Source: Mitsuaria sp. PDC51 (lineage in GTDB: Bacteria; Pseudomonadota; Gammaproteobacteria; Burkholderiales; Burkholderiaceae_C). From it: a stretch of 64,000 bases of DNA. The notes under the pieces are model-generated. The model was given only the letters and a program-made list of their open reading frames with translations, was not told the origin of the DNA and ran no database searches. The stretch lies in assembly GCF_900113225.1 (NCBI RefSeq), contig NZ_FOZE01000001.1, forward strand, positions 2,046,001 to 2,110,000, in the 5' to 3' direction. Position numbers and translations under genes: made by a program. Positions within the stretch are counted from its first letter, which is position 1; each line of letters begins with the position of its first letter. Shown here piece after piece: positions 45,326-52,875 of the stretch.

Positions 45326-45452
45326 GGCCCTCACCCCAACCCTCTCCCGCCAGCGGGAGAGGGGGCCGGACCGTCCGCGTTTCGCTTGGCCTCCCTCTTT
45401 CCCTCTTTCTTTCCCCCTCTCCCGCTTGCGGGAGAGGGCAGGGGTGAGGGCC
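45326..45452. repeat. MITE-like inverted-repeat element
   Basis: About 127 bp bounded by GGCCCTCACCCC and GGGGTGAGGGCC. Each end also carries an internal hairpin, CCCTCTCCCGC with GCGGGAGAGGG, so the unit is a palindrome of palindromes around a pyrimidine-rich centre. Elements of this CCCTCTCCC/GGGAGAGGG type are scattered between genes in many Proteobacteria. It lies between ppkA and the deacetylase start. Confidence 0.8.
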
Positions 45453-45460
45453 GACGGCCG

Positions 45461-46510
45461 ATGCAGTCCGCCATCGCCGCTATCCTTGCCGCGCTGGCCC
45501 TGACCGCCTGCGTCACGACCCCCACCGGCACGCCGCCGCTGAACGAGCCCGCGCCGACCCCGCCGCCCGCCGCGACCGCCGCCCACGGCGAGGTCATCGC
45601 CCGCAACGACCGGCTGCTGATCTACGTCCCCGTCGCCGGCGAATCCCTGCGCGGCATCGCCGCCCGGCTGCTGGGCAGCGAGGACCGCGACTGGCAGATC
45701 AGCGAGGCCAACGCCGGCGCCACCAAGGTCGATCCCGGCCAGCCGCTGATCGTGCCGCTCAAGCCGATGAACCCGGTGGGCGTGCGCGCCGGCAGCTTCC
45801 AGACCGTCCCCATCCTCTGCTACCACCGGCTGGGCACCACCGGCGGCAAGATGGCCGTTTCCCCGACCAGCTTCGCCGCCCAGATGGAATGGCTGGCGAA
45901 GAACGACTACCGCGTCGTCAAGCTCTCGCAGCTGACGGGCTACCTCGAGGGCAAGGAGCCGCTGCCGCCCAAGGCGGTCGTGGTCACCTTCGACGACGGC
46001 TACGAGTCGGTCTACAAGTTCGCCTACCCGGTGCTGCGCAAGCTGGGCCTGCCCGCGACGATGTTCGTCTACACCGATTTCGTCGGCGCCGGCGGCGACG
46101 CGGTCAGCTGGCCGCAGCTGGCGGAGATGCAGGCCTCGGGGCTGATGGACATCCAGGCCCATTCGAAGTCGCACCGCAACCTGATCGAGCGCACCGCCGG
46201 CGAGAACGACGAGCGCTACAAGCGCAACCTCGACAGCGAAACCGCCGGCCCGCGCGACCTGATCGAGCAGAAGCTCAACACCAAGGACCAGGTGCGCCAT
46301 TACGCCTATCCCTACGGTGACGCCAACGAGCTGGTGCTGGAGACGCTGACGCGTCAGAAGTACACGCTGGCGGTGACCGTCAACCCGGGCGGCAACGCCT
46401 TCTACGCGCAGCCGCTGATGCTGCGCCGCACGATGATCTTCGGCGACCACGACCTCGAGGCCTTCAAGGCCCGGCTGCAGACCAGCCGCCGCATTGGACA
46501 GACGCCATGA
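45461..46510 (+). CDS. LysM-polysaccharide deacetylase lipoprotein
   Basis: 349 aa from the ATG at 45461, immediately after the repeat element; longer upstream frames run through the repeat. Lipoprotein signal with Cys near residue 17 (ALALTACVTT). A LysM-like domain (LLIYVPVAGESLRGIAARLL, QISEANAG, PGQPLIVPL) is followed by a NodB-type deacetylase: VPILCYHRLG, VVTFDDGYES (metal/catalytic Asp-Asp), IQAHSKSHRNL (metal His) and YAYPYGD. It likely deacetylates cell-wall or surface polysaccharide. The next gene overlaps by ATGA. Confidence 0.88.
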   Translation: MQSAIAAILAALALTACVTTPTGTPPLNEPAPTPPPAATAAHGEVIARNDRLLIYVPVAGESLRGIAARLLGSEDRDWQISEANAGATKVDPGQPLIVPLKPMNPVGVRAGSFQTVPILCYHRLGTTGGKMAVSPTSFAAQMEWLAKNDYRVVKLSQLTGYLEGKEPLPPKAVVVTFDDGYESVYKFAYPVLRKLGLPATMFVYTDFVGAGGDAVSWPQLAEMQASGLMDIQAHSKSHRNLIERTAGENDERYKRNLDSETAGPRDLIEQKLNTKDQVRHYAYPYGDANELVLETLTRQKYTLAVTVNPGGNAFYAQPLMLRRTMIFGDHDLEAFKARLQTSRRIGQTP

Positions 46511-47394
46511 GGGCCGCACTCGCAGTCCTCCTGGCCGCCGCCGCGCTGGCGGCCTGCAGCAGCGGCCCGAGCGGCGCGCTGCGCGGTGGTGAAGGCGTGG
46601 CCGGTTCGCCCCCCACGGCCTTCGAGCAGGCGCAGGTGTCGCGCGCGCAGGAGCAGGTGAAGGACGGCCAGCTGGCCGAGGCCGCCTGGACCTGGGAAGC
46701 GCTGACCGTCCTGCGGCCCGACAACGCCGGCTACCGCGACAGCCTGGCCGCGACCCGCCAGTTGATCGACAGCGGCGTGAGCGAGCGGCTCGAGAAGGCC
46801 CGGGCGGCGCAAAAGCGCGGCGACCTCGACGGCGCAAGCACGGCCTACCTGGGCGTGCTGGCGCTGCAGCCGGACAACGAGGCCGCCGCCGACGCGCTGC
46901 GTGGCCTGGAGAAGGAACGCAACCAGAAGAGCTACCTGGGCAAGCCGACGCGGCTGACGCTGCGCAAGGCGAGCCCGCCGGTGGCGGCCAAGCCGGCCGC
47001 CAAGGCGCAGGCGGCGGGTGCGTCGGGCAAGGATGCGGCCCCGGCCGCGGCGTCGGCCGGGCCGGACCGCAACGAACTGGAGCACATCGCGATGCTGGCC
47101 GCGCAGGGCGAGCTCGACGAGCCGATCCGGCTGCTCGAGCGCCGCGCGCCGCAGGACCGCAACGATCCCTCGGCCAAGCGGCTGCTGGCCGACCTCTACG
47201 TGCGCAAGGCCGAGAAGATCTCGACCATCGACAAGTCCGGCGCGGTGATGCTGCTGCAGAAGTGCCTGCGCGTGGATCCGAAGAACGCGCGCGCGACCGC
47301 GCTGATGCGCCAGCTCATCGACGAGTCGGCCGCCAAGGCCCCCGCCGCGGCGGGACCGGCCGCGGCGGCGAAGAACAAGGTCGACAAGCGCTAG
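46507..47394 (+). CDS. TPR-like lipoprotein
   Basis: 295 aa, coupled by ATGA to the deacetylase. Lipoprotein signal ending ALAACSS (Cys17). TPR-like helical pairs: EQAQVSRAQEQVKDGQLAEA, EKARAAQKRGDLDGASTAYL, and in the C-terminal part LLQKCLRVDPKNARATALM, separated by an Ala/Lys-rich linker. Similar in plan to the LysM/TPR lipoprotein at 51730. Possible envelope partner of the kinase PpkA or of the deacetylase; function unknown. Confidence 0.75.
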   Translation: MRAALAVLLAAAALAACSSGPSGALRGGEGVAGSPPTAFEQAQVSRAQEQVKDGQLAEAAWTWEALTVLRPDNAGYRDSLAATRQLIDSGVSERLEKARAAQKRGDLDGASTAYLGVLALQPDNEAAADALRGLEKERNQKSYLGKPTRLTLRKASPPVAAKPAAKAQAAGASGKDAAPAAASAGPDRNELEHIAMLAAQGELDEPIRLLERRAPQDRNDPSAKRLLADLYVRKAEKISTIDKSGAVMLLQKCLRVDPKNARATALMRQLIDESAAKAPAAAGPAAAAKNKVDKR

Positions 47395-47449
47395 CCGGCC
47401 GCCGGCGCCAGCCGACGGCCGCCGCCGATGGCCGCCCGCGCCCCGACGC

Positions 47450-47878
47450 CTAGAACGTCACCGTGACCGAGGGCGCGCTGCGCTGCGCCTCGCCGTGGAA
47501 CACGGCCTCGATGTTGTTGCCGTCCGGGTCCAGCACGAAGGCCGCGTAGTAGCCCGGGTGGTAGGGCCGCTCGCCGGGCGCGCCGTTGTCGGTGCCGCCG
47601 TTGGCCAGCGCGGTCTTGTGGAAGGCGTCGACCGCTGCGCGGTCCCGGGCCTGGAAGGCCAGGTGATGCCGCCCGGTCAGCTGGCCCTGCGCTGCATCGC
47701 TGCTCGCGGTCGACACGAACAGCTCGTCGGCCCAGAAATAGTCGTCGCCCGATCCGCCGATCGGCACGCCCAGCGGCGGCAGGACCGCCTCGTAGAAGCG
47801 GCGGCTCGCGGCCAGGTCGCGCACGACGAGCTGCAGGTGGTCGATCAGGCGTCCGCGGTGCAGTTGCTGGACTTCCAT
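47450..47878 (-). CDS. VOC (glyoxalase-fold) family protein
   Basis: 142 aa from the ATG at 47878 with AAGGAG ahead. Metal ligands of the glyoxalase fold are seen in LIDHLQLVVRD (His), TGRHHLAFQA (His) and PDGNNIEAVFHG (Glu). VOC proteins cover glyoxalase, dioxygenase and resistance functions; the substrate here cannot be read. It is transcribed against the T6SS genes and appears independent. Confidence 0.85.
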   Translation of the reverse strand: MEVQQLHRGRLIDHLQLVVRDLAASRRFYEAVLPPLGVPIGGSGDDYFWADELFVSTASSDAAQGQLTGRHHLAFQARDRAAVDAFHKTALANGGTDNGAPGERPYHPGYYAAFVLDPDGNNIEAVFHGEAQRSAPSVTVTF

Positions 47879-48042
47879 GGAGGCTCCTTGAAGTGGGTCG
47901 GCATGAAGCCGGTCGGGGCAAGCCGCGTTCTTATCCCCGCGGCGCGCCGGCGTCATTCGTTTTTCCTTCGACGGCCCGCCGCGCCCCTGGAGTGCGGGAC
48001 AAGGACGATGCGCCTGCCAGGGTCCTCGGCGTCCGGCTCAGA

Positions 48043-49239
48043 TCACGCCCGGTCCGCCGCGCCGTCGGCGGTTCCGGCACCGGAGCCGGCGACCTGGGCG
48101 ATGCTGACGCTCGGCGGCCTGCTCCTGCTGCCGCGCCAGCGGCGGAGCAGGGGACCGGAGACGGTCTTCTCCAGCACCCCCGCCAGCAGCACGCAGACCA
48201 CCACCGCCGGCGCGTAGACCACGAAGGTCCAGGCCTGCGACGCGCCCATCACGGCGCGATACAGCGCCACCGTGCCGAGCACGACCAGCATGTGGCTCAG
48301 GTAGAGCTCGTAGCTGAGCTCGCCCATGCGGGCGAGCCATCGCCCGCCACGCCGCGGCGCCGGCGGGTGAGCGACCGCGGCGACCAGCAGCGCGGCGGTG
48401 CCGACGCACAGGACGTACATGCCGCCCTTGAAGAGATGGCGGTGGACGAGCTCGCCCCAGCCGATCACCAGCAGCAGGCCGACGCCGCCGAGCACCGCCA
48501 GCAGGCGGGCCTCGCGCGCGCCTGGCCGCCAGCGCCGCGCGAGCAGCGCCGCCAGCACGCCCCAGGCGATCGCCGACATGCCGGGCAGGTAGGCCTTCTC
48601 CCACCACACCTCGTCGCTTGGCGGGACCAGCGCCCTCAGCGGCACCAGGGCGAGCGCCAGCGCCACCAGCGCCGCCACCAGCAGCGGCCGCGGCAGCGCC
48701 AGGCACAGCAGCGGGAAGCCGACGTAGAAGACCTCCTCGATCGACAGCGACCACAGCACGTCCCAGGCCGCCGGCGCCCAGCCGGTGCGGCCTTCATACC
48801 AGTTGAAGGTGAAGCTCAGCGCCGAGCCCAGCAGGCCGGCCAGCGACTGCCGCTCGCCCGGTGCGAAACCAGGCACGCCCAGCAGCGCCAGGGTCGACAG
48901 CAACGCCAGCATCACCAGCAGCAGCGGCAGGATGCGCGTGGCGCGGGCGCGGTAGAAGGCGCGCAGGTCGACCCGGCGCAGGTCGCCATCGCGCGCCAGC
49001 AGGCGGGTCGTTATCAGGAAGCCCGAGATCACGAAGAAGATGAACACCGCCTCGTAGCCGTTGAAGCTGATCGCGTCGATCAGGCGCTTGGGCAGCCAGG
49101 CACTGGCCAGGCTGGGCGCCAGCGGCAGGCGGAAGGGCAGGGCCAGGTGGTGGACCACCACCAGCAGGATGGCCACGCCACGCAGGCAGTCGATGGCGAA
49201 GTTGCGCGGCGTGGTGTCGGTCATGCGGAGCAGCGGCAT
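48043..49239 (-). CDS. Acyltransferase 3 family membrane protein (OafA-like)
   Basis: 398 aa with about ten hydrophobic helices. The N-terminal RNFAIDCLRGVAILLVVVHH carries the conserved His, followed by FNGYEAVFIFFVISGFLIT and LWSLSIEEVFYVGFPLL, all typical. These enzymes O-acetylate surface or secreted polysaccharides in the inner membrane. Start ATG 49239; ATG 49224 (MTDTT) is an alternative. The C-terminus is a soluble Arg/Gly-rich tail. Confidence 0.9.
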   Translation of the reverse strand: MPLLRMTDTTPRNFAIDCLRGVAILLVVVHHLALPFRLPLAPSLASAWLPKRLIDAISFNGYEAVFIFFVISGFLITTRLLARDGDLRRVDLRAFYRARATRILPLLLVMLALLSTLALLGVPGFAPGERQSLAGLLGSALSFTFNWYEGRTGWAPAAWDVLWSLSIEEVFYVGFPLLCLALPRPLLVAALVALALALVPLRALVPPSDEVWWEKAYLPGMSAIAWGVLAALLARRWRPGAREARLLAVLGGVGLLLVIGWGELVHRHLFKGGMYVLCVGTAALLVAAVAHPPAPRRGGRWLARMGELSYELYLSHMLVVLGTVALYRAVMGASQAWTFVVYAPAVVVCVLLAGVLEKTVSGPLLRRWRGSRSRPPSVSIAQVAGSGAGTADGAADRA

Positions 49240-49317
49240 CAGGCCGCCGAGAAGGATGGCGGCGCGGATGTTAGCGGCGCCTGGCGTCGGCGCGGCCGCT
49301 CATCGGAGTGACGGGCG

Positions 49318-50166
49318 TTACGTCGTCGAGCCGCGGGGCGGTAGCACGATCGGACGAATGCGGCGCGGTGCGGTCGGTCCGGCGTCCAGCATGTCGCGCA
49401 CCCGCCCGTCGGCCTGCGCGACCAGCGGCTCGATCAGCGCGGCCTCCGGCAGGTTGGCCCAGTAACGGCGCGGCATCTCGCGGGTCATCATGGCTAGCTT
49501 CAGGCGCGCCGGGTTGAAGATGCTGCGGTAGTAGGTCAGCCACAGCGCCGCGCCGGCGTCCGGCGGCGGCGCCGTTTCCCGCCGCGCCCCCGGGCCAGCG
49601 CACAGCCGGACGCCGTCCCAGTGCATCGAGACGCGCGGCGACAGGATGGTCCAGCGCAGGTTGGCGAAGCGCCGCGCGAAGAAGGGCGAGGCGGCCTCGA
49701 GCACATGGTGCTCGGGCTCGAACCAGGCGACCAGGCGTTCGCCGTCGGTGTCCTCGACCGGGACGAAGCGCACGAAGGCATGGGTCTTGTGGATCTCGTG
49801 CCGCACCTCGCGCGCGAGCCGCTCCGCGTGGCGGCGGTCCTCGTCGAAACGGTCGTGCCAGCGCGCGGGATCGGTCCTCAGGCGCGACAGCAGGCGATGC
49901 AGGAGCTCGAAGCGCCGCGGCTCGCGATGCAGCAGGGCGGACCGGCACAGCGACAGGAACGAGGCCGGCACCGTGAACGCGGCGCTCGCGACGCGCTCGC
50001 TCGCATCGGTCGCATCGCCGTCCTCCGCGGTCGACCAGAGGTCGCCGCCGTCCTCGCCGGTGATCCACTCGACGGTTTCCGGCGCCACGCCGTCCAGCAC
50101 CAGGCGCCGGGCAGCGTGCCGAAAGCCGTCGAAGTCGACCGGCCCGTCGAGCCGCACGCGGATCAT
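49318..50166 (-). CDS. TIGR03915/DUF4130 putative DNA-repair protein
   Basis: 282 aa, its start overlapping the radical SAM stop by four bases. It has the DUF4130 pattern: FDGFRHAARRLVLDGVAPET, then ARWHDRFDEDRRHAERLARE, RHEIHKTHAFVRFVPV, WFEPEHHVLEAASPFFARRF and LWLTYYRSIFNPARLKLAMM. The family always accompanies the TIGR03916 radical SAM protein and is presumed to act with it on DNA (glycosylase-like relationship). The operon is preceded by an SOS box. Confidence 0.88.
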   Translation of the reverse strand: MIRVRLDGPVDFDGFRHAARRLVLDGVAPETVEWITGEDGGDLWSTAEDGDATDASERVASAAFTVPASFLSLCRSALLHREPRRFELLHRLLSRLRTDPARWHDRFDEDRRHAERLAREVRHEIHKTHAFVRFVPVEDTDGERLVAWFEPEHHVLEAASPFFARRFANLRWTILSPRVSMHWDGVRLCAGPGARRETAPPPDAGAALWLTYYRSIFNPARLKLAMMTREMPRRYWANLPEAALIEPLVAQADGRVRDMLDAGPTAPRRIRPIVLPPRGSTT

Positions 50167-51560
50167 CCGAACAGCCCCAGCTGCGTGGGAGCGCCCGCGA
50201 CAACGCCCCCGACCACGCCCGTGCCCGTGCCCGCGTCCGCTGCCCCACTGGCGCGAGTCGGGGCTGGCGGTGCCGCGCCAGGACGATGACCGTCGACGAT
50301 GACGAAAGGCAACACCCGGCGCAGCGGCAGCTTCATGTGGCGCAGGTCCTCGGCCCGCACCCGGCGCAGTCGACGGGCGGCGATCAGCCGGTCGACCGAC
50401 CCGACGCCCAGGCCGGGCACCCGCAGCAGCAGTTCCCGCGGCGCCTGGTTGAGGTCGACCGGGAAGCGCTCCGGATGCGCGAGCGCCCAGGCGTGCTTGG
50501 GATCGACGTCCAGCCGCAGCAGCCCGGTGCCGTCGTCGACGATCTCCTCGTGGTCGAAGCCGTAGAAGCGCATCAGCCAGTCGGCCTGGTAGAGGCGGTG
50601 CTCGCGCACCAGCGGCGGCGCTTTCAGCGGCAGGGCCCGCGCGGCATCGGGAATGGGGCTGAACGCCGAGTAATAGACGCGCCGCATGCGAAAGCGCCCG
50701 TAGAGCGCGGCGCTGCTGCGCAGGATGCTGCGGTCGTCGCTGTCGTCGGCGCCGACGATCATCTGCGTGCTCTGGCCCGCCGGGGCGAAGCGCGGCGGCC
50801 GCGCGGGGCGCGGCGCGGCGCCCGGGATCACGCGGATCGGCGCCTCGCCGGTTGTCGTGCCGGTTGTCGCGCCAGTGGACCCGACGGTTGACCCGACCGA
50901 CAACCCACCGGTCGATCCGCCGGTTGATCCCCCCGCTGACGCCCGCGCCTCGCGGGCCTCGTCGATGTGCAGCCGCAGCCGGCCCATCGAGCGATGGATC
51001 GCGCTCGTGTCCTTCTCCGGCGCGAGTTGCTTCAGACCGGCCTCGGTGGGCATCTCGACGTTGATGCTGAGCCGGTCGGCATACCGGCCGGCCCGGCGCA
51101 GCAGCTCGTCGCTGGCATCCGGGATGGTCTTGAGGTGGATGTAGCCGCGGAAGTCATGCACCTCGCGCAGCGTCTGCGCCACCCGCACCACTTGTTCCAT
51201 CGTGTGGTCGGGGCTCTTGATGATCCCGCTGCTGAGGAACAGGCCCTCGATGGTGTTGCGGCGGTAGAAGTCCAGCGTCAGCCGCACGACCTCCTCGACG
51301 CTGAAGCGCGCCCGCGCCACGTTGCTCGACGACCGGTTGACGCAGTACAGGCAGTCGTACTGGCAATGGTTGGTCAGCAGGATCTTGAGCAGCGAGATGC
51401 AGCGGCCGTCGGGCGCGTAGCTGTGGCAGATGCCCATGCCTTCCGTCGAGCCGATGCCGGCGCCGCCGACGGAATCGCGCCGGTCGGTGCCGCTGGATGC
51501 GCAGGAGGCGTCGTACTTGGCGGCGTCGGCCAGGATGGCGAGCTTGCGGTCGAGGTCCAT
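50163..51560 (-). CDS. TIGR03916 putative DNA modification/repair radical SAM protein
   Basis: 465 aa from the ATG at 51560. The radical SAM CxxxCxxC is CQYDCLYC (Cys66, Cys70, Cys73), binding a 4Fe-4S cluster. Other family marks: GICHSYAPDGRCISLLKILL, FLSSGIIKSPDHTMEQ, HLKTIPDASDELL, SINVEMPTEAGLKQLAPEK, and a C-terminal helix-hairpin-helix (LLRVPGLGVGSVDRLIAARR) for DNA binding. Residues ~207-240 are an unusual Gly/Ser/Thr-rich insert. It is related to spore photoproduct lyase; the lesion acted on is unknown. The SOS box 23 bases upstream supports damage induction. Confidence 0.9.
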   Translation of the reverse strand: MDLDRKLAILADAAKYDASCASSGTDRRDSVGGAGIGSTEGMGICHSYAPDGRCISLLKILLTNHCQYDCLYCVNRSSSNVARARFSVEEVVRLTLDFYRRNTIEGLFLSSGIIKSPDHTMEQVVRVAQTLREVHDFRGYIHLKTIPDASDELLRRAGRYADRLSINVEMPTEAGLKQLAPEKDTSAIHRSMGRLRLHIDEAREARASAGGSTGGSTGGLSVGSTVGSTGATTGTTTGEAPIRVIPGAAPRPARPPRFAPAGQSTQMIVGADDSDDRSILRSSAALYGRFRMRRVYYSAFSPIPDAARALPLKAPPLVREHRLYQADWLMRFYGFDHEEIVDDGTGLLRLDVDPKHAWALAHPERFPVDLNQAPRELLLRVPGLGVGSVDRLIAARRLRRVRAEDLRHMKLPLRRVLPFVIVDGHRPGAAPPAPTRASGAADAGTGTGVVGGVVAGAPTQLGLFG

Positions 51561-51582
51561 GGGGCGCGCGGGAATGACAAAC

Positions 51583-51602
51583 AACTGTATGAATATACAG
51601 TA
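51583..51602 (-). promoter_or_regulatory. LexA SOS box
   Basis: CTGTATGAATATACAG at 51585-51600, flanked to AA...TA, matches the LexA consensus TACTGTATATATATACAGTA at nearly every base. It lies just upstream of the radical SAM start at 51560, where LexA would block transcription until DNA damage. Confidence 0.85.
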
Positions 51603-51670
51603 ATTGAGTCATCCAGCTCTCGCATCACCGGCCGCCTGCGAGGGGATTCCGCCGGCGAGCGCCCATGCAA

Positions 51671-51693
51671 AAGAGGCGCACGCGGCGCCTCTT
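51671..51693 (-). terminator. Rho-independent terminator of the LysM lipoprotein gene
   Basis: AAGAGGCGC (51671-51679) and GCGCCTCTT (51685-51693) make a perfect 9-bp stem with a 5-base loop; read on the minus strand it is followed by TTTTGC (CTCTTTTGC), 37 bases after the lipoprotein stop. Confidence 0.8.
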
Positions 51694-51729
51694 CCTTGGG
51701 GTGTCCGACGCCGTCGCAGCGGCGCGGTG

Positions 51730-52743
51730 TCACTTCAGCTGGTCGGCCTTGGCCTTCAGCGTGACGGCCTTCTGGCGTTCCAGCTTGGCCAGCTCGTTGT
51801 CCGGGTCGAGCTGCAGCACCGTGTCCCAGCCGCGGATCGCGCCGGCCAGGTCCTGCTTGGCGAAGGCGGTGCGCGCATTCAGCGTCGCCCGGGCGATCTG
51901 CTTCTTGCGCAGCGCCTCGATGCGGGCGGCGGCGCCGGGATGATCGGCGGCCTCGGCGCGGCGGAACTCCTCCAGCGCCTTGTCCATGCGGCCGGCGCGC
52001 TCGTGCGCATCACCGGCACGCATGGCCTTCTCGCCGGGCGACAGTTCGGCCACCGGCGGCGGCGCGGGCGGGGCGGCGGGCGCCGGAGCGGCGGCCACGG
52101 TCGCGGGCGGCGCCGCCGGCGCGGTGGCCTTCGGATCAGGGCGCGCCGAGGGGCGCGGATACAGCGGACCCGCCGGCGGCTTGCCGGGGATGCGCAGCAC
52201 CTGGCCGCCGGCGACCTGGCGCGGCACGCGGATGTCGTTGTAGCGGGCCAGGATGTAGAAGGCGTAGATGTCGCCCATGAAGCGGCCGGCGATCCGCGAC
52301 AGGGTGTCGCTGGACTGCACCGTGTACGCGAAGGACTCGCGACCCAGCAGCGCCACCGGGTCGGCGGTGATCTGCTTCATGAGGCTGTTGGCCAGCTTGT
52401 TGCCGGGATCCAGCTGCAGCGCGCGCTGCAGCTCGGCGCGGGCCTGGTCTTCCTGGCCGGCTTCCAGCAGTTCGATCGACTGCATCGCGGTCTTCTGCGC
52501 CAGGGCCTGCTCGGCGGGCGTCGGCGGGACCGGCTCCGGCGGCGGGGGCGGCGGAGGCGGCGCCGTCACCACCGGTTCGGGCGGCGGCGGCGCGGGCGCG
52601 GGCGTCTGGCAGGCCGCCAGGGCCAGGCTCAGCAGCAGCACCGAGACGGCCGACAGGGCGGATGGCGCACCACCTCGCAGCGCGGCGGCAATCGAGGGGG
52701 AGGCGGTCGGGGCGTCGGGACGGAAAGTGGTCGACATCGGCAT
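51730..52743 (-). CDS. LysM/TPR lipoprotein divergent from tagH
   Basis: 337 aa from the ATG at 52743 (ATG 52737 also possible; a TTG at 52785 would run into the tagH promoter). Lipoprotein signal with SLALAACQT, Pro-rich linker, TPR-like pair (ELLEAGQEDQARAELQRALQ), a LysM domain (YTVQSSDTLSRIAGRFMGDI, YNDIRVPRQVAGGQVLRIPG), a second Ala/Pro linker and another TPR-like pair at the C-terminus. It would sit in the envelope and bind peptidoglycan. The divergent arrangement with tagH suggests a T6SS-related role, such as anchoring or making room for the apparatus; inference. Confidence 0.8.
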   Translation of the reverse strand: MPMSTTFRPDAPTASPSIAAALRGGAPSALSAVSVLLLSLALAACQTPAPAPPPPEPVVTAPPPPPPPPEPVPPTPAEQALAQKTAMQSIELLEAGQEDQARAELQRALQLDPGNKLANSLMKQITADPVALLGRESFAYTVQSSDTLSRIAGRFMGDIYAFYILARYNDIRVPRQVAGGQVLRIPGKPPAGPLYPRPSARPDPKATAPAAPPATVAAAPAPAAPPAPPPVAELSPGEKAMRAGDAHERAGRMDKALEEFRRAEAADHPGAAARIEALRKKQIARATLNARTAFAKQDLAGAIRGWDTVLQLDPDNELAKLERQKAVTLKAKADQLK

Positions 52744-52796
52744 CACGTCGGGATTCGAGCGGGGTGGAGTATGAAACAGCGACAAGCCCCCCGCAG

Positions 52797-52839
52797 GTGA
52801 CTTTCGTTCATTGAAGCAGGACCTTTGTCACGCAAACAT
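52797..52839 (+). promoter_or_regulatory. T6SS promoter block upstream of tagH (site 5 of 5)
   Basis: GTGACTTTCG at 52797-52806, -35 TTGAAG at 52811-52816 (best match to TTGACA of the five), 17-base spacer, -10-like AAACAT at 52834-52839. The predicted start near 52846 excludes the in-frame start at 52825 and supports ATG 52876. Confidence 0.6.
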
Positions 52840-52875
52840 CCCATGCCAGTCTCTCGAGGTCCCAAAGGCAGCATC

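Noticed and set aside
47893..49311. 472-aa plus-strand frame over the acyltransferase
   Set aside because: The minus strand has clear membrane helices and acyltransferase motifs; the plus frame is Gln/Arg/His-rich nonsense.
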